Below, piece after piece: positions 53,833-63,107 of a stretch of 64,000 nucleotides of DNA. The position numbers and the translations under genes are program-made. The stretch's first letter is position 1, and each line of letters starts with the position of its first letter. The notes under the pieces were generated by a model. The model saw only the letters and a list, made by a program, of their open reading frames with translations, ran no database searches and was not told the origin of the DNA. Source of the DNA: Rhodospirillales bacterium BBD 1991-14 (GTDB lineage Bacteria; Pseudomonadota; Alphaproteobacteria; Kiloniellales; Kiloniellaceae); assembly GCA_001657395.1 (NCBI GenBank), contig LYSY01000001.1, forward strand, positions 1,054,001 through 1,118,000, read 5' to 3'.

Positions 53833-56290
53833 GGTCTGTCTCCTCTTGCTGTGCATGGTTCGAACCGATCAGGTCCGCCGCCCAATCGAGGCCCTTGGCG
53901 CGCAGCCAGCTATCGGCGAACTCCTCTTCGCCATTAGCGGCAAGGAGCTCGTCCATCAGGGCGTGATCGGGCTTGGTGCTGCTGCCGGTGAAGGCGAGCG
54001 CAACGGGGCCGAGACCGAGATCGAACAGCCGGTTGCCCTGGCGCGACTGGAAGTAGTAGTCGCGCTTTTCAACGGCGCTGGCGATGATCTCGATCTGGCG
54101 GTCATTGAGCCCGAAGGCTTCGTAGACAGCCCTCGCCTGCGGCTCGATCGCCCGGTCGTTGGGCAGAAAGATCCGGCTTGGGCAGCTCTCGATGATCGCC
54201 GGCGCGATGGAACTGCCGGCGACGTCCGACAGGCCTTGTGTCGCAAAGACCACGGAGACGTTCTGCTTACGGAGCGTCTTCAGCCATTCACGGATGCGCG
54301 CGGCGAAAGCAGGGTTGTCGAGGAAAAGCCAGGCCTCGTCGAGGATCAGGAGCGACGGCCGTCCGTCGAAACGGTCTTCGAGGCGATGGAAGAGATAGGT
54401 CAGTACCGGCAGCACCGCGCCGGTCTCGTGCATCAGCTCTTCCATCTCGAAGCACTGGACCGCACTCAGCGTGAGGCGGTCGTCATCGGCATCCAGGAGC
54501 CGACCGTATGGGCCTTCCAGCGTGTAAGGCTGCAGCGCTTGGCGCAGTTCGTTCCGTTGAAGCAGCGTCGCGAGACCAGTGAGCGTGCGTTCGGGCGGCG
54601 GCGCGGCGGCGAGATTCGACAGCGCCGACCAGACCGCGTCCTTCACCTCCGGCGTGACGGCGACGCCCTCATGGACGAGCAGTCCGAGCACCCAGTCCTG
54701 CGCGAAAGACCGCTCCGCCGTCAGATCGATCCTGGCGAGCGGCTGGAAGGCGAGCGCGTCCTTCACACCTTCTGTAGCGGCGCCTAGATCGAACCAGTCG
54801 CCGCCCATGCCGAGAACCGCCGCACGCGCCGACCCACCCTTGTCAAAGATCGTAATCTGGGCGTTTCCATAGCGACGGAACTGGAGTGCGATCAGCGACA
54901 GCAGCACCGATTTGCCGGCGCCGGTCGGACCGACGACGAGCGTATGGCCGACATCGCCGATATGGGTGACCAGCCGGAACGGCGTGGTGCCGTTCGTCCG
55001 CACCGTGAGGAGCGGCGGGCCCTCCAGATGGTCATTGCGCGCCGGCCCGGCCCAAATGGCCGACAGCGGCATAAGGTGTGCGAGGTTCAGCGTGTTGATC
55101 GGCGCCTGCCGGACGTTGGCGTAGACATGGCCAGGCAGCGACGACAGCCAGGCTTCGACCGCGTTGGCGGTCTCTTCGATGGTTGCGAAGCCGCGCCCGT
55201 CAATGACGCGCTGGACGGCGCGCACTTGCTCGCGGACGGCGCCCGCGTCTTCGTCCCAGACAATGAAGGTGGTCGTGACATAGCCGTAGGCGACCAGATC
55301 GGCGCCGAGCTCCTGGAGCGCCATGTCGGCGTCTTCAGTCTTGTTGTCGGCGTCGGTGTCGACGAGCACCGACTGCTCGTTGGTCATCACCTCCTTGATG
55401 ATGGCGGCAATCGACTTGCGCTTGGCAAACCATTGGCGACGAAAGCGCTTGATCACCTTCTCAGCCGCCGCTTTGTCGAGCGGCAGGAACCGTGTCATCC
55501 AGCGGTACTCGAAGCCGAGATGATTGAGGGCGTCGAGCAGCCCCGGCGTGGTCGAACCCGGAAAGCCGAGCACAGTCAGGGCGCGCAGGTGGGCGTCGCC
55601 CAGCATCGGCGCCAACCCGCCGGTCAGCGAGGTGTCGACCAGGACCGCATCGAGATAGACGGGAATCTCGGGCGCCGCGATCGGATGCCGTTTGTTCGAA
55701 ATGCAGTTGTGCAGATAGGTCAGCGTTTCCTCATCGGAAAGCGGCGCGACCTCGGGCATGAGCTGACCCAGGAGATCGAGCGCGCGATCCATCTGCTGAA
55801 CGAAGGCGTCGAGATGGTCGCGGTAATCGGAACCGAGCCGGCCCCGACCCGGACTTGTGTCCCCGCCCTCAACCAGCATGCCTTCCATGCGCCCGATATT
55901 TTCGGCGGGCGGCAAATAGACAAAAGTCAAGAAATAGCTGCTCTCGAACGGCGCGTCCGTCTGCTCGAACGCCGCACGCCGTTCCTCGTCCACAAGCCGC
56001 GAGACCGGGTCGGGAAAGTCGGACGCCGGATAATCGCGGGCGGCGTGGCGTTCGGCCTCGAAGAACAGCGCCCAGTTCGATCCGAAGCGGCGCAGCACGT
56101 TATTGATGCGCGCGCAGGTGCCGATAAGCTCGGCTTCGGTGGCACTCTCGAGATCGGGGCCCCGGAAGCGCGCGGACCGCTGAAAGCTGCCGTCCTTGTT
56201 GAGAACAACGCCCGGCGCCACGAGGCAGGCCCAGGGCAGATAGTCGGCCAGCAGCGCAGGGCGCTTGCGATATTCGGCAAGGTTCAGCAC
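53816..56290 (-). CDS. trbE: Conjugal transfer ATPase TrbE (VirB4-like)
   Basis: This large cytoplasmic ATPase powers pilus assembly. It has 824 residues and starts with GTG at 56290. The N-terminal CagE/TrbE/VirB4 domain (residues ~180-390) precedes a P-loop domain with Walker A GPTGAGKS near residue 454, Walker B LLILDEAWLFL near 655, and FATQGLSDVAGS. It overlaps trbD by 7 bp and the secreted-protein gene by 17 bp. Confidence 0.95.
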   Translation of the reverse strand: MLNLAEYRKRPALLADYLPWACLVAPGVVLNKDGSFQRSARFRGPDLESATEAELIGTCARINNVLRRFGSNWALFFEAERHAARDYPASDFPDPVSRLVDEERRAAFEQTDAPFESSYFLTFVYLPPAENIGRMEGMLVEGGDTSPGRGRLGSDYRDHLDAFVQQMDRALDLLGQLMPEVAPLSDEETLTYLHNCISNKRHPIAAPEIPVYLDAVLVDTSLTGGLAPMLGDAHLRALTVLGFPGSTTPGLLDALNHLGFEYRWMTRFLPLDKAAAEKVIKRFRRQWFAKRKSIAAIIKEVMTNEQSVLVDTDADNKTEDADMALQELGADLVAYGYVTTTFIVWDEDAGAVREQVRAVQRVIDGRGFATIEETANAVEAWLSSLPGHVYANVRQAPINTLNLAHLMPLSAIWAGPARNDHLEGPPLLTVRTNGTTPFRLVTHIGDVGHTLVVGPTGAGKSVLLSLIALQFRRYGNAQITIFDKGGSARAAVLGMGGDWFDLGAATEGVKDALAFQPLARIDLTAERSFAQDWVLGLLVHEGVAVTPEVKDAVWSALSNLAAAPPPERTLTGLATLLQRNELRQALQPYTLEGPYGRLLDADDDRLTLSAVQCFEMEELMHETGAVLPVLTYLFHRLEDRFDGRPSLLILDEAWLFLDNPAFAARIREWLKTLRKQNVSVVFATQGLSDVAGSSIAPAIIESCPSRIFLPNDRAIEPQARAVYEAFGLNDRQIEIIASAVEKRDYYFQSRQGNRLFDLGLGPVALAFTGSSTKPDHALMDELLAANGEEEFADSWLRAKGLDWAADLIGSNHAQQEETDHEATA

Positions 56291-56571
56291 GACAGATGTC
56301 CCTTGTGGCGAATGTGCCGGACGAGCACCTCCATGAAGGTCGGGTCTTTCTTGGCGGCATAGACAGCAGCGCCATGGCCGACGATCCAGACGATGAGGCC
56401 AGCCAGCCAGAGCTGAAGGCCCAAGCCCAACGCCGCCGCGAGAGTACCGTTAAAGATCGCCACGCCCCGCGGCGCACCGCCCATCAGGATCGTTTCGGTC
56501 AGCGCACGGTGCAGCGGGATCTCGAAGCCCTCAATGTGACCGGCGACGCTCATGCGATGATGGCCCGTCAT
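56284..56571 (-). CDS. trbD: Conjugal transfer protein TrbD (VirB3-like)
   Basis: This is a small inner-membrane protein of the mating-pair complex, 95 aa. The family motif GFEIPLHRALTETILMGG precedes a paired hydrophobic segment (residues ~38-70). The ATG at 56571 overlaps the trbC stop (ATGA); an alternative ATG lies at 56553. Confidence 0.9.
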   Translation of the reverse strand: MTGHHRMSVAGHIEGFEIPLHRALTETILMGGAPRGVAIFNGTLAAALGLGLQLWLAGLIVWIVGHGAAVYAAKKDPTFMEVLVRHIRHKGHLSC

Positions 56572-56918
56572 GCTATGACCGCTCCGCCGCCGAAGGAGAA
56601 GAAGGACAGGAAGAAGCTCGTCGCGGCGAAGGCGATGGAGAGTCCGAAGACGATCTGGATCAGTCGCCGGAACCCACCGCTCGACTCGCCGAAGGCGAGC
56701 GACAAACCGGTGATGACGATGACGATGACGGCGATGATCCGGGCGACCGGGCCTTCGATCGATTCCAGGATCGCGGTGAGCGGCGCCTCCCAGGGCATGC
56801 CGGAGCCGGCGGCGTTGGCAGGACCAGCCCAGACAAAGGCCAATGCGATGAGAAGGCCGAGATAAACCGCCGGCCGGTATGGGAAACGGGCGTAAAGATC
56901 GGGCCCGAACAGGTTCAT
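56568..56918 (-). CDS. trbC: Conjugal transfer protein TrbC (pilin, VirB2-like)
   Basis: This 116-residue prepilin has a long signal sequence (to about residue 36, APANAAGSG-like), then two hydrophobic helices (~55-75 and ~90-112) separated by a short polar loop, the VirB2/TrbC layout. In RP4 the product is cyclised; that cannot be judged here. A strong RBS (AGAAGGAGA) precedes the ATG. Confidence 0.9.
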   Translation of the reverse strand: MNLFGPDLYARFPYRPAVYLGLLIALAFVWAGPANAAGSGMPWEAPLTAILESIEGPVARIIAVIVIVITGLSLAFGESSGGFRRLIQIVFGLSIAFAATSFFLSFFSFGGGAVIA

Positions 56919-56934
56919 TTAGATCTCCTTCTTG

Positions 56935-57915
56935 TTAAACGGATGGAACGAGCTGGATCGGGGTCAGCGGCTTGAGCCGGTAATCCCCGTCCGAGGCGAG
57001 GCCTTCGAGCGCCGCGACGGTCTCGACACGGCGCGCCGACCCGCGGCCCTTCAGGAACACGACGATGTCGATCGCCTCGGCGATCAGCCGGCGCGGGACC
57101 GTGACGACCACTTCCTGGATGAGCTGTTCGAGCCGATAGAGGCCGGCATGGGCGGAGTTGGCGTGCAGCGTGGTGATCCCGCCCGGATGGCCGGTGTTCC
57201 AGGCCTTCAGCATGTCGAGCGCTTCCGGCCCCCGCACCTCGCCGACGATGATCCGGTCGGGCCGGAGACGCAGCGTCGAGCGCACCAGATCAGCAAGTGC
57301 GGCCACGCCGGGCTTGGTCCGCAGGCTGACGCAATCCTCGGCCGCGCAGTGGAGCTCGCGCGTGTCCTCGATCAGGATCACCCGGTCGCCGCTCTCAGCG
57401 ACCTCGGCGAGGAGCGCATTGACCAGCGTGGTCTTGCCGGAACTGGTGCCGCCCACGACGACGATGTTCTTTTGCGCTTCAACAGCCTCCCGCAACGCCT
57501 TCGCCTGCAGCGGCGTCATGATCTGGGCGTCGACATAGTCGGAGAGCCGGTAGAGCACTCTCGCGGGCTTGCGGATCGCGAAGCACGGGCATGGCGACAC
57601 CGGGGGTAACAGGCCTTCGAACCTCTCTCCGGTTTCCGGAAGCTCTGCCGATACGACCGGGCGGTCGCGGTGGCACTCCTGTCCGATATGACTGGCGACC
57701 AGCCGGATAATCCGCTCGGCCTCGGACGCCTCAAGCCGTTCGCCGGTGTCGATGCGCCCGTCGCCATGGCGGTCGATCCAGAGCCTGCCGTCGGGATTGA
57801 CCATCACCTCGATGACAGCCGGATCGGTAAGCGCGGTTGTGATCGCGGGTCCCATGGCGGTGCGCAGCATCGTCCGTTGCCGGTCGAGGGTTGTGGGATT
57901 GAAACGGTCAGCCAT
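56935..57915 (-). CDS. trbB: Conjugal transfer ATPase TrbB (VirB11-like)
   Basis: This is a hexameric traffic ATPase of the secretion system, 326 aa from the ATG at 57915. Walker A GGTSSGKTT is near residue 155, followed by the Asp box ILIEDTREL, Walker B RIIVGEVRG and the His box GGITTLHANSA. The start overlaps the RHH gene by 8 bp; a longer frame to 57984 runs through that gene. Confidence 0.94.
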   Translation of the reverse strand: MADRFNPTTLDRQRTMLRTAMGPAITTALTDPAVIEVMVNPDGRLWIDRHGDGRIDTGERLEASEAERIIRLVASHIGQECHRDRPVVSAELPETGERFEGLLPPVSPCPCFAIRKPARVLYRLSDYVDAQIMTPLQAKALREAVEAQKNIVVVGGTSSGKTTLVNALLAEVAESGDRVILIEDTRELHCAAEDCVSLRTKPGVAALADLVRSTLRLRPDRIIVGEVRGPEALDMLKAWNTGHPGGITTLHANSAHAGLYRLEQLIQEVVVTVPRRLIAEAIDIVVFLKGRGSARRVETVAALEGLASDGDYRLKPLTPIQLVPSV

Positions 57916-58429
57916 CGCTCGCCTCCCCTGGGCCACCGCCGTTCCCGGCTCCACCGTTGGGAGACGAGGCTGCCTTGGCAGCACGAAGCGCGTCGATCTC
58001 GGCTTCGGTGAAGAAATCGCTCTCGCTCGGCGCGACCTCTTCGAGGACGTCGCGGATCATGGTCTTGCCGCCCGCGAGGCGGCGGCCGAGTTGCGCCACG
58101 AAGAGCTCGAAACGCTCCTTGCCGAGCGGGCGGGCAGCGTCCTGCTCCGCTTCGGGCAATGGCGGCGTGATGGTCAGGTAGTAGCGCACGAAGAGCGCCA
58201 GACTTTCGGAGATGATCGTCTGGTCGCGTTCGAGGCGATCCAACTGGCGGGACAGGCGATCGAGCCGCCGGATGATGGCCGCGTCGCGCTGATCGTCACG
58301 CTCCGGCGACAGAAAAGCGGCGAGTGCCGCATCGGTGATGGCGGATTTCGAGACGCCCGGCCGGCGGGCCGCGACGCCAAGCCGGTGATCCACCTGATCG
58401 GAAAGATAGACGCAGAGACGGGGTTTCAT
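57908..58429 (-). CDS. Ribbon-helix-helix (CopG-type) protein of the transfer operon
   Basis: The N-terminal ~45 residues (MKPRLCVYLSDQVDHRLGVAARRPGVSKSAI type) form a ribbon-helix-helix DNA-binding motif. The remainder is helical with a Gly/Ala-rich tail. It sits between traG and trbB, where such proteins regularly occur in these elements, probably as a repressor or oriT accessory factor. The ATG at 58429 has GGAGG 8 nt upstream. The product is 173 aa. Confidence 0.85.
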   Translation of the reverse strand: MKPRLCVYLSDQVDHRLGVAARRPGVSKSAITDAALAAFLSPERDDQRDAAIIRRLDRLSRQLDRLERDQTIISESLALFVRYYLTITPPLPEAEQDAARPLGKERFELFVAQLGRRLAGGKTMIRDVLEEVAPSESDFFTEAEIDALRAAKAASSPNGGAGNGGGPGEASDG

Positions 58430-58443
58430 GGGCAACGCCTCCT

Positions 58444-60498
58444 CTAAAAGCTCGGAATCAGGTCGTCGTCGGCCTGATCCCCCATTCCGTTATTAAGGGC
58501 GTGGGCGCGCCGGACGGTCGCGGCGTTGCGGGCGAGCTGGTCCATGCGCCGCGCGTCGGCCGGATCGAACTCGTCATCGACCAGGCCCGCATCCGGCGCG
58601 CGTTCGGGCCGGTGCTTCGCGGGCGCTTCTTCCGGCAACGCGGGGTGGCGCTTGAGACCCCCTTCGTCGTCCTGCCCGCTGGAGACGAGCTCGGCCCACG
58701 GCTTGATCAAATCGGCGTGGGGTGTGCGCACTTGTCCCGACCAGTCGTCGGTGCGGGATGGCGGACGGTCCGCATAGGGACCGTCCCCAGAACCGGACCT
58801 TGACAGGTCTGGCGGGGGCCACACCCGGCCCGTGAAGTTGGCGTCCTCGAAATAACGCAGCTTCCTGGCGCGGATCGGTGGCTGGCCGGAGACCATGACG
58901 ATCTCCTCGTCGGCCGGAAGCTGCATCACCTCGCCGGGGGTCAGCAGTTGGCGCGCCGTCTCCTGACGCGAGACCATGACGTGCGCCAGCCAGGGTGCGA
59001 GCCGGTGGCCGGCATAGTTGCGCTGGGCACGCAGCTCCGTCGCGGTGCCGAGCGAGTCCGAAATACGCTTGGCCGTGCGCTCATCGTTGGAGGCAAACGC
59101 GACCCGGACATGGCAGTTGTCGAGGATCGCATTGTTCTCGCCATAGGCCTTGGAGATCTGGTTGAGCGACTGCGCGATCAGAAAGCTGCGGATGCCGTAG
59201 CCGGCCTTGTAGGCGAGAGCGCTCTCGAAGAAGTCGAGCCGCCCGAGCGCGGGAAACTCGTCCAGCATCATCAGAAGCTGGTGGCGGTGTTGCTGGTCGG
59301 GATCGCCCTGAAGGCGCTCTGTGAGTCGGCGGCCGATCTGGTTGAGCACGAGACGCACTAGCGGCTTGGTGCGTGACAGGTCCGAGGGCGGAATGACCAG
59401 ATAGAGCGAGACCGGACGTTCCGCATCCATCAAGTCGGCGATGCGCCAGTCGCAGGCGCTCGTCGTCTCCGCCACGGTCGGGTCGCGGTAGAGCCCGAGG
59501 AAGGACATAGCCGTCGAGAGCACGCCGGAACGCTCGTTCTCCGACTTGTTCAGGAGTTCACGGGCGGCCTGGGCCACGACGGGATGGACCTGCGGATTGT
59601 CCTCCGTACCAAGATGGTTGGTGCTCATCATCACGCGCAGCGTCCGCTCGAAGGAGCGCGACGGGTCGGAGAGGAACGCCGCGACACGGGCGAGCGTCTT
59701 CTCTTTCTCGGCGTAAAGGATGTGGAGAATCACGCCGACGAGCAGGGAATGGCCCGTCTTCTCCCAGTGGCTCCGGCGTTCCAGACTGCCTTCCGGATCG
59801 ACCAGGATGTCGGCGATGTTCTGGACGTCGCGGACCTCGTTGCGGCCTTTACGCACCTCCAGGAGCGGGTTGTATCTGGCGCTCGCCGGATCGGTCGGAT
59901 TGAACAAGAGGCAGTGCGAGAAGCGCTCTCGCCAGCCGGCGGTAAGCTGCCAATTTTCACCCTTGATGTCGTGGATGACGGCGGAATGCGGCCAGCTCAG
60001 CAAGGTCGGGACGACAAGGCCGACGCCCTTCCCGGAACGGGTCGGCGCGAAGCACATGATGTGCTCCGGCCCGTTATGGCGCAGATAGCGGCCTTTCAGC
60101 GTGCCGAGGAACACGCCCTCCGGTTCGAACAGACCGGCCTTGTCGACCTCGTGTTTCGTGGCCCAGCGCGATGAGCCGTAGGTGGTAACCAGCCGGTTCT
60201 GCCGCGCCCGCCGGAGCGACCCGGCGATGGCAACGATAACGCCGAGCACCCCGCCGGCCGCCGCCATGACGCCCGCGCGGTTGAAGATCGATGGGGCATA
60301 GGCCTCGTAGGCGTACCACCACTCGAACAAGCGCCAGGGCAGATAGACCGGATAGGTCCCAAGCTCGAACCAGGGTATGCCGAGACGCGGCTGATGACCG
60401 AGCTGCCCAGCCGCCCATTGTGTCGCGAACCAGACCGCGCCGATCACGATCGCGAAGACGGTGATGATCTGGCCGATAAGGAGCTTGGTTGGGGTCAT
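58444..60498 (-). CDS. traG: Type IV secretion coupling protein TraG/VirD4
   Basis: This membrane-bound ATPase docks the relaxosome to the transfer channel. The 684-residue protein has two N-terminal helices (residues ~5-25 and ~75-92), then TYGSSRWAT, Walker A PTRSGKGVG near residue 150, Walker B LMMLDEFPALG and IAQSLNQI. The C-terminal ~120 residues are a charged disordered tail. It is the first gene of the leftward transfer operon. Confidence 0.95.
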   Translation of the reverse strand: MTPTKLLIGQIITVFAIVIGAVWFATQWAAGQLGHQPRLGIPWFELGTYPVYLPWRLFEWWYAYEAYAPSIFNRAGVMAAAGGVLGVIVAIAGSLRRARQNRLVTTYGSSRWATKHEVDKAGLFEPEGVFLGTLKGRYLRHNGPEHIMCFAPTRSGKGVGLVVPTLLSWPHSAVIHDIKGENWQLTAGWRERFSHCLLFNPTDPASARYNPLLEVRKGRNEVRDVQNIADILVDPEGSLERRSHWEKTGHSLLVGVILHILYAEKEKTLARVAAFLSDPSRSFERTLRVMMSTNHLGTEDNPQVHPVVAQAARELLNKSENERSGVLSTAMSFLGLYRDPTVAETTSACDWRIADLMDAERPVSLYLVIPPSDLSRTKPLVRLVLNQIGRRLTERLQGDPDQQHRHQLLMMLDEFPALGRLDFFESALAYKAGYGIRSFLIAQSLNQISKAYGENNAILDNCHVRVAFASNDERTAKRISDSLGTATELRAQRNYAGHRLAPWLAHVMVSRQETARQLLTPGEVMQLPADEEIVMVSGQPPIRARKLRYFEDANFTGRVWPPPDLSRSGSGDGPYADRPPSRTDDWSGQVRTPHADLIKPWAELVSSGQDDEGGLKRHPALPEEAPAKHRPERAPDAGLVDDEFDPADARRMDQLARNAATVRRAHALNNGMGDQADDDLIPSF

Positions 60499-60773
60499 TG
60501 ATCTCTTACCGTTCTTGGAGCCAGAAGCTCTGTGAAGTCGGCAAAAGATCGCGGCAAAATCACCGTTTAATCAATGAAGTAACTTCCAATACAGTCCAAC
60601 TAGGAAATAATAAGGAAACCGCTTCCAGCAGAGAGAAATTCGATCCAACATGATCAAGCGCTATTTTTGCAGGCTGAAGCCGAGAGTATAGTGGATAAAA
60701 CTGGACGAACCGGAAATGCTCGACAGATCAGAATGGCGCCATTTTTATCTGACAATTGAGATGTGGACGCGAG
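60499..60773. other. Divergent intergenic region between traG and the HEPN gene
   Basis: This is 275 bp of AT-rich DNA between divergently transcribed genes. A candidate rightward promoter (TTTTTG-17 bp-TATAGT, 60,664-60,692) lies about 80 bp before the HEPN gene. It must also hold the traG promoter. It is a candidate oriT location, but I see no convincing nick motif. Confidence 0.4.
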
Positions 60774-61976
60774 ATGGTAAACGAAACTGACTTGGACCGC
60801 ATGAGACGTTTGCTCGAACTCAGCGAAGGTCCATTGGAGAAATACCGAAAGCAACAAGAAATGATGGATCGGATGCTCCAGCCCGACTCGTCGGTCGTGC
60901 GCGTCATGCGAGAGATTCAGGAGCGGGATCACATCACAAGATTGGCGGAACAATTCGATGCGTTGAATCGTCACTCCGCGCTGATTGAAGCGACACGGTC
61001 CATGATGGCGCGTCCCGGTGTTCTCGAACAGATTGAAGCCGCGACCAGACGCGCCAATGACGTGCAAAGCCTAATGGATCGCGCACTCCTCCCGGATCGC
61101 CTCGGTCTTGCTGAGATGGCCCAAAAGATGGCCACCGAGATCGACCCTTTCCAAACTACCTTGATGACCGAGCCCGCATGGTCGCGCCTGCTTGAACACC
61201 AAATGGCCGCTGTCTCAACGCCCTGGCTGCAGCCCCACCTTGCATCCTTGTCCTTCGAAGGATTCGCGGTTGTCTCGCGTCTCGGTCAAATCGTCCGCCA
61301 CGCCGACCCATTTGACGATCCGGCCCGGGAGCAGATTGATGAAGATCTGGGTGATCCCGTTGAAGTCGAAGATAATGCCGGACCCGATGAAAGGGATGCG
61401 GCGCATGTGGATGCGGGCATGACCCCTTCAATGCTGGCAATTTCTCCTTCCGCCGTCGGTGATGTGATGATCCAGACTGGCTTTGTATTGAAGGCGGAGT
61501 TCGCGCCGATCCCAGCGACGACGGATGGTAGCGAGCTGGGGCATTCATTTCATCCAGGGCACAATATGCTCATTACCACGGTGGAGCAGAATTTGCGTAA
61601 CGTCATCGCTGACAAAATGCGCGTGCAATATGGTGAGACTTGGCTGGACACTCGTATTGATTCTGCACTTGTTCAAGACTGGAAAAACCGACGGGACGAA
61701 GCAGTCGCCCATGGCGAACGCCCGCTCGACCTCATTCAGTATTCCAACTTTATGGAACTGAAAGACATCATCATCCGCAAACAACACTGGCGGGCGGTTT
61801 TCGAGCCGATCTTTAAGAAGAAAGAGCATTTCGCCACATCCATGGAACGTCTGCACCCCATCCGCTTGCCTCTGTCGCACAGCCGGCCTATTGGGATCGG
61901 TCAGCAGTATCACCTTATCTCCGAAGCGGCCCTCATCTTGCGGGCGCTCGGCATCGACATCTTTCGCGGCTCATGA
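60774..61976 (+). CDS. Swt1-type HEPN domain protein, putative RNase toxin
   Basis: The N-terminal ~200 residues of this 400-residue protein are helical and charged, unlike anything I recognise. The C-terminal third (residues ~270-375: LRNVIADKMRVQYGETWLD... through MERLHPIRLPLSHSRPI) matches the Swt1-like HEPN pattern. It includes the catalytic-type Rx4H (R364-LPLS-H369). HEPN proteins of this type are often metal-independent RNases in defence and toxin-antitoxin systems. The ATG at 60774 was chosen over an upstream TTG. It overlaps the next gene by 4 bp. Confidence 0.78.
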   Translation: MVNETDLDRMRRLLELSEGPLEKYRKQQEMMDRMLQPDSSVVRVMREIQERDHITRLAEQFDALNRHSALIEATRSMMARPGVLEQIEAATRRANDVQSLMDRALLPDRLGLAEMAQKMATEIDPFQTTLMTEPAWSRLLEHQMAAVSTPWLQPHLASLSFEGFAVVSRLGQIVRHADPFDDPAREQIDEDLGDPVEVEDNAGPDERDAAHVDAGMTPSMLAISPSAVGDVMIQTGFVLKAEFAPIPATTDGSELGHSFHPGHNMLITTVEQNLRNVIADKMRVQYGETWLDTRIDSALVQDWKNRRDEAVAHGERPLDLIQYSNFMELKDIIIRKQHWRAVFEPIFKKKEHFATSMERLHPIRLPLSHSRPIGIGQQYHLISEAALILRALGIDIFRGS

Positions 61977-62917
61977 GCGCCGCATCTTTCGATCAGACGA
62001 CATCTGCCTTCGACTTAATCGCCGCCGGTGCGCCGGAACGGAGGCCTCAACTCGTGGCGTTCTGGGACGAATACGCCGTCCGGTTTGAAGAAGTAGATAA
62101 CCGGTCCGGTATTGCAATGAATGCCAATAAGGACCGTGTCGCATATGCGCGGAAAGATGTTCAGATCCTCTGGCTTCTTAGCTTCTCGCTTTGGAAATCC
62201 ATCGAACTCTTCGCCCCCGCCGTCATGATGCCCTCATTGACGGGCGTGTCGTCCACGTCCTTCTTGAAACTGGATACCCGCCTCGACTCGATCGAACGCG
62301 ACTATGGAGAGCGCCTGAAAATCATCGCCCAAATAATTGAAGCCGACACGCTTGATGAAACGCTCTGGCCGCCAGATATTCCCAAACCTGTCGCTTCTCG
62401 TGATGACCTGCAATCGATTGAAGACAAAGCCGTCTTCGATCTGATCATGATGACAACCTCGGTCGCATATCTTCATGAATTGCGGCATGTGAAGTTTCAC
62501 CGGGATCATGCGAATGGCAGCCTTCGTCCCACCGACCCTGCTGAAGAAGAGATGATGTGCGATGTGTGGGCACGCGACTGGTTCATGTCCAAACTGGGTG
62601 CTTATGCGAAGGACCGCAGCCACGATTTTGGGCAGGTTTGTTCCAAACGCGCACTGGCCCTGTTGATCATGTGTGAATTCTTGCGTCTCGCAAACAACCA
62701 CACTGGCGCGTTCGGCTCAGCCGAATATCCACCGCTTGCAGACCGCATCTCGGCCCTGTCCGAAAGTGTGACGTTGTCGGACACGGATAAATTCTGGATC
62801 GTGTCATCTTGCATCCTATTCGGAGAAGTGCGGCGGCAAGGTCAGAAATCCCTTCAATTGCCGTCAGGGTCACCCAAAGCGATCACTGAATTTCTGGTCG
62901 ATGTTTTGACGCCTTGA
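61973..62917 (+). CDS. HExxH metallopeptidase resembling phage-exclusion protease Lit (U49 family)
   Basis: This 314-residue protein is translationally coupled to the HEPN gene by an ATGA overlap. Its core has the zinc motif HELRH (168-172), followed 19 residues on by EEEMMCDVWARDWF (191-204), which could provide the third zinc ligand. The motif position and this downstream segment resemble peptidase U49, represented by E. coli e14 Lit, which cleaves EF-Tu during T4 infection. Similarity is by motif and architecture only; the target is unknown. Confidence 0.7.
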   Translation: MSAASFDQTTSAFDLIAAGAPERRPQLVAFWDEYAVRFEEVDNRSGIAMNANKDRVAYARKDVQILWLLSFSLWKSIELFAPAVMMPSLTGVSSTSFLKLDTRLDSIERDYGERLKIIAQIIEADTLDETLWPPDIPKPVASRDDLQSIEDKAVFDLIMMTTSVAYLHELRHVKFHRDHANGSLRPTDPAEEEMMCDVWARDWFMSKLGAYAKDRSHDFGQVCSKRALALLIMCEFLRLANNHTGAFGSAEYPPLADRISALSESVTLSDTDKFWIVSSCILFGEVRRQGQKSLQLPSGSPKAITEFLVDVLTP

Positions 62918-63107
62918 GCGGATATAGACACCTCGCGACAACCTGCGGCCGGGTTTTTTGCTCACGCTCACCATAATCAGATAAATTGGCAAAAGGATTG
63001 TCGGATTGTGATGTCCGCTTGTGGATTCAAGAACTTGAGACTGAGTGTCCTTTATTGGGCGATGCCGGTTGCACAAGTAGAGTTTAAGGGATGTCCAGAA
63101 CACATCA

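Noticed and set aside
62918-63107. CCTGCGGCCGGG-TTTTTT near 62,940 considered as a terminator after the Lit-like gene
   Set aside because: The T-run is present but the stem pairing before it is short and interrupted, so it was not called.
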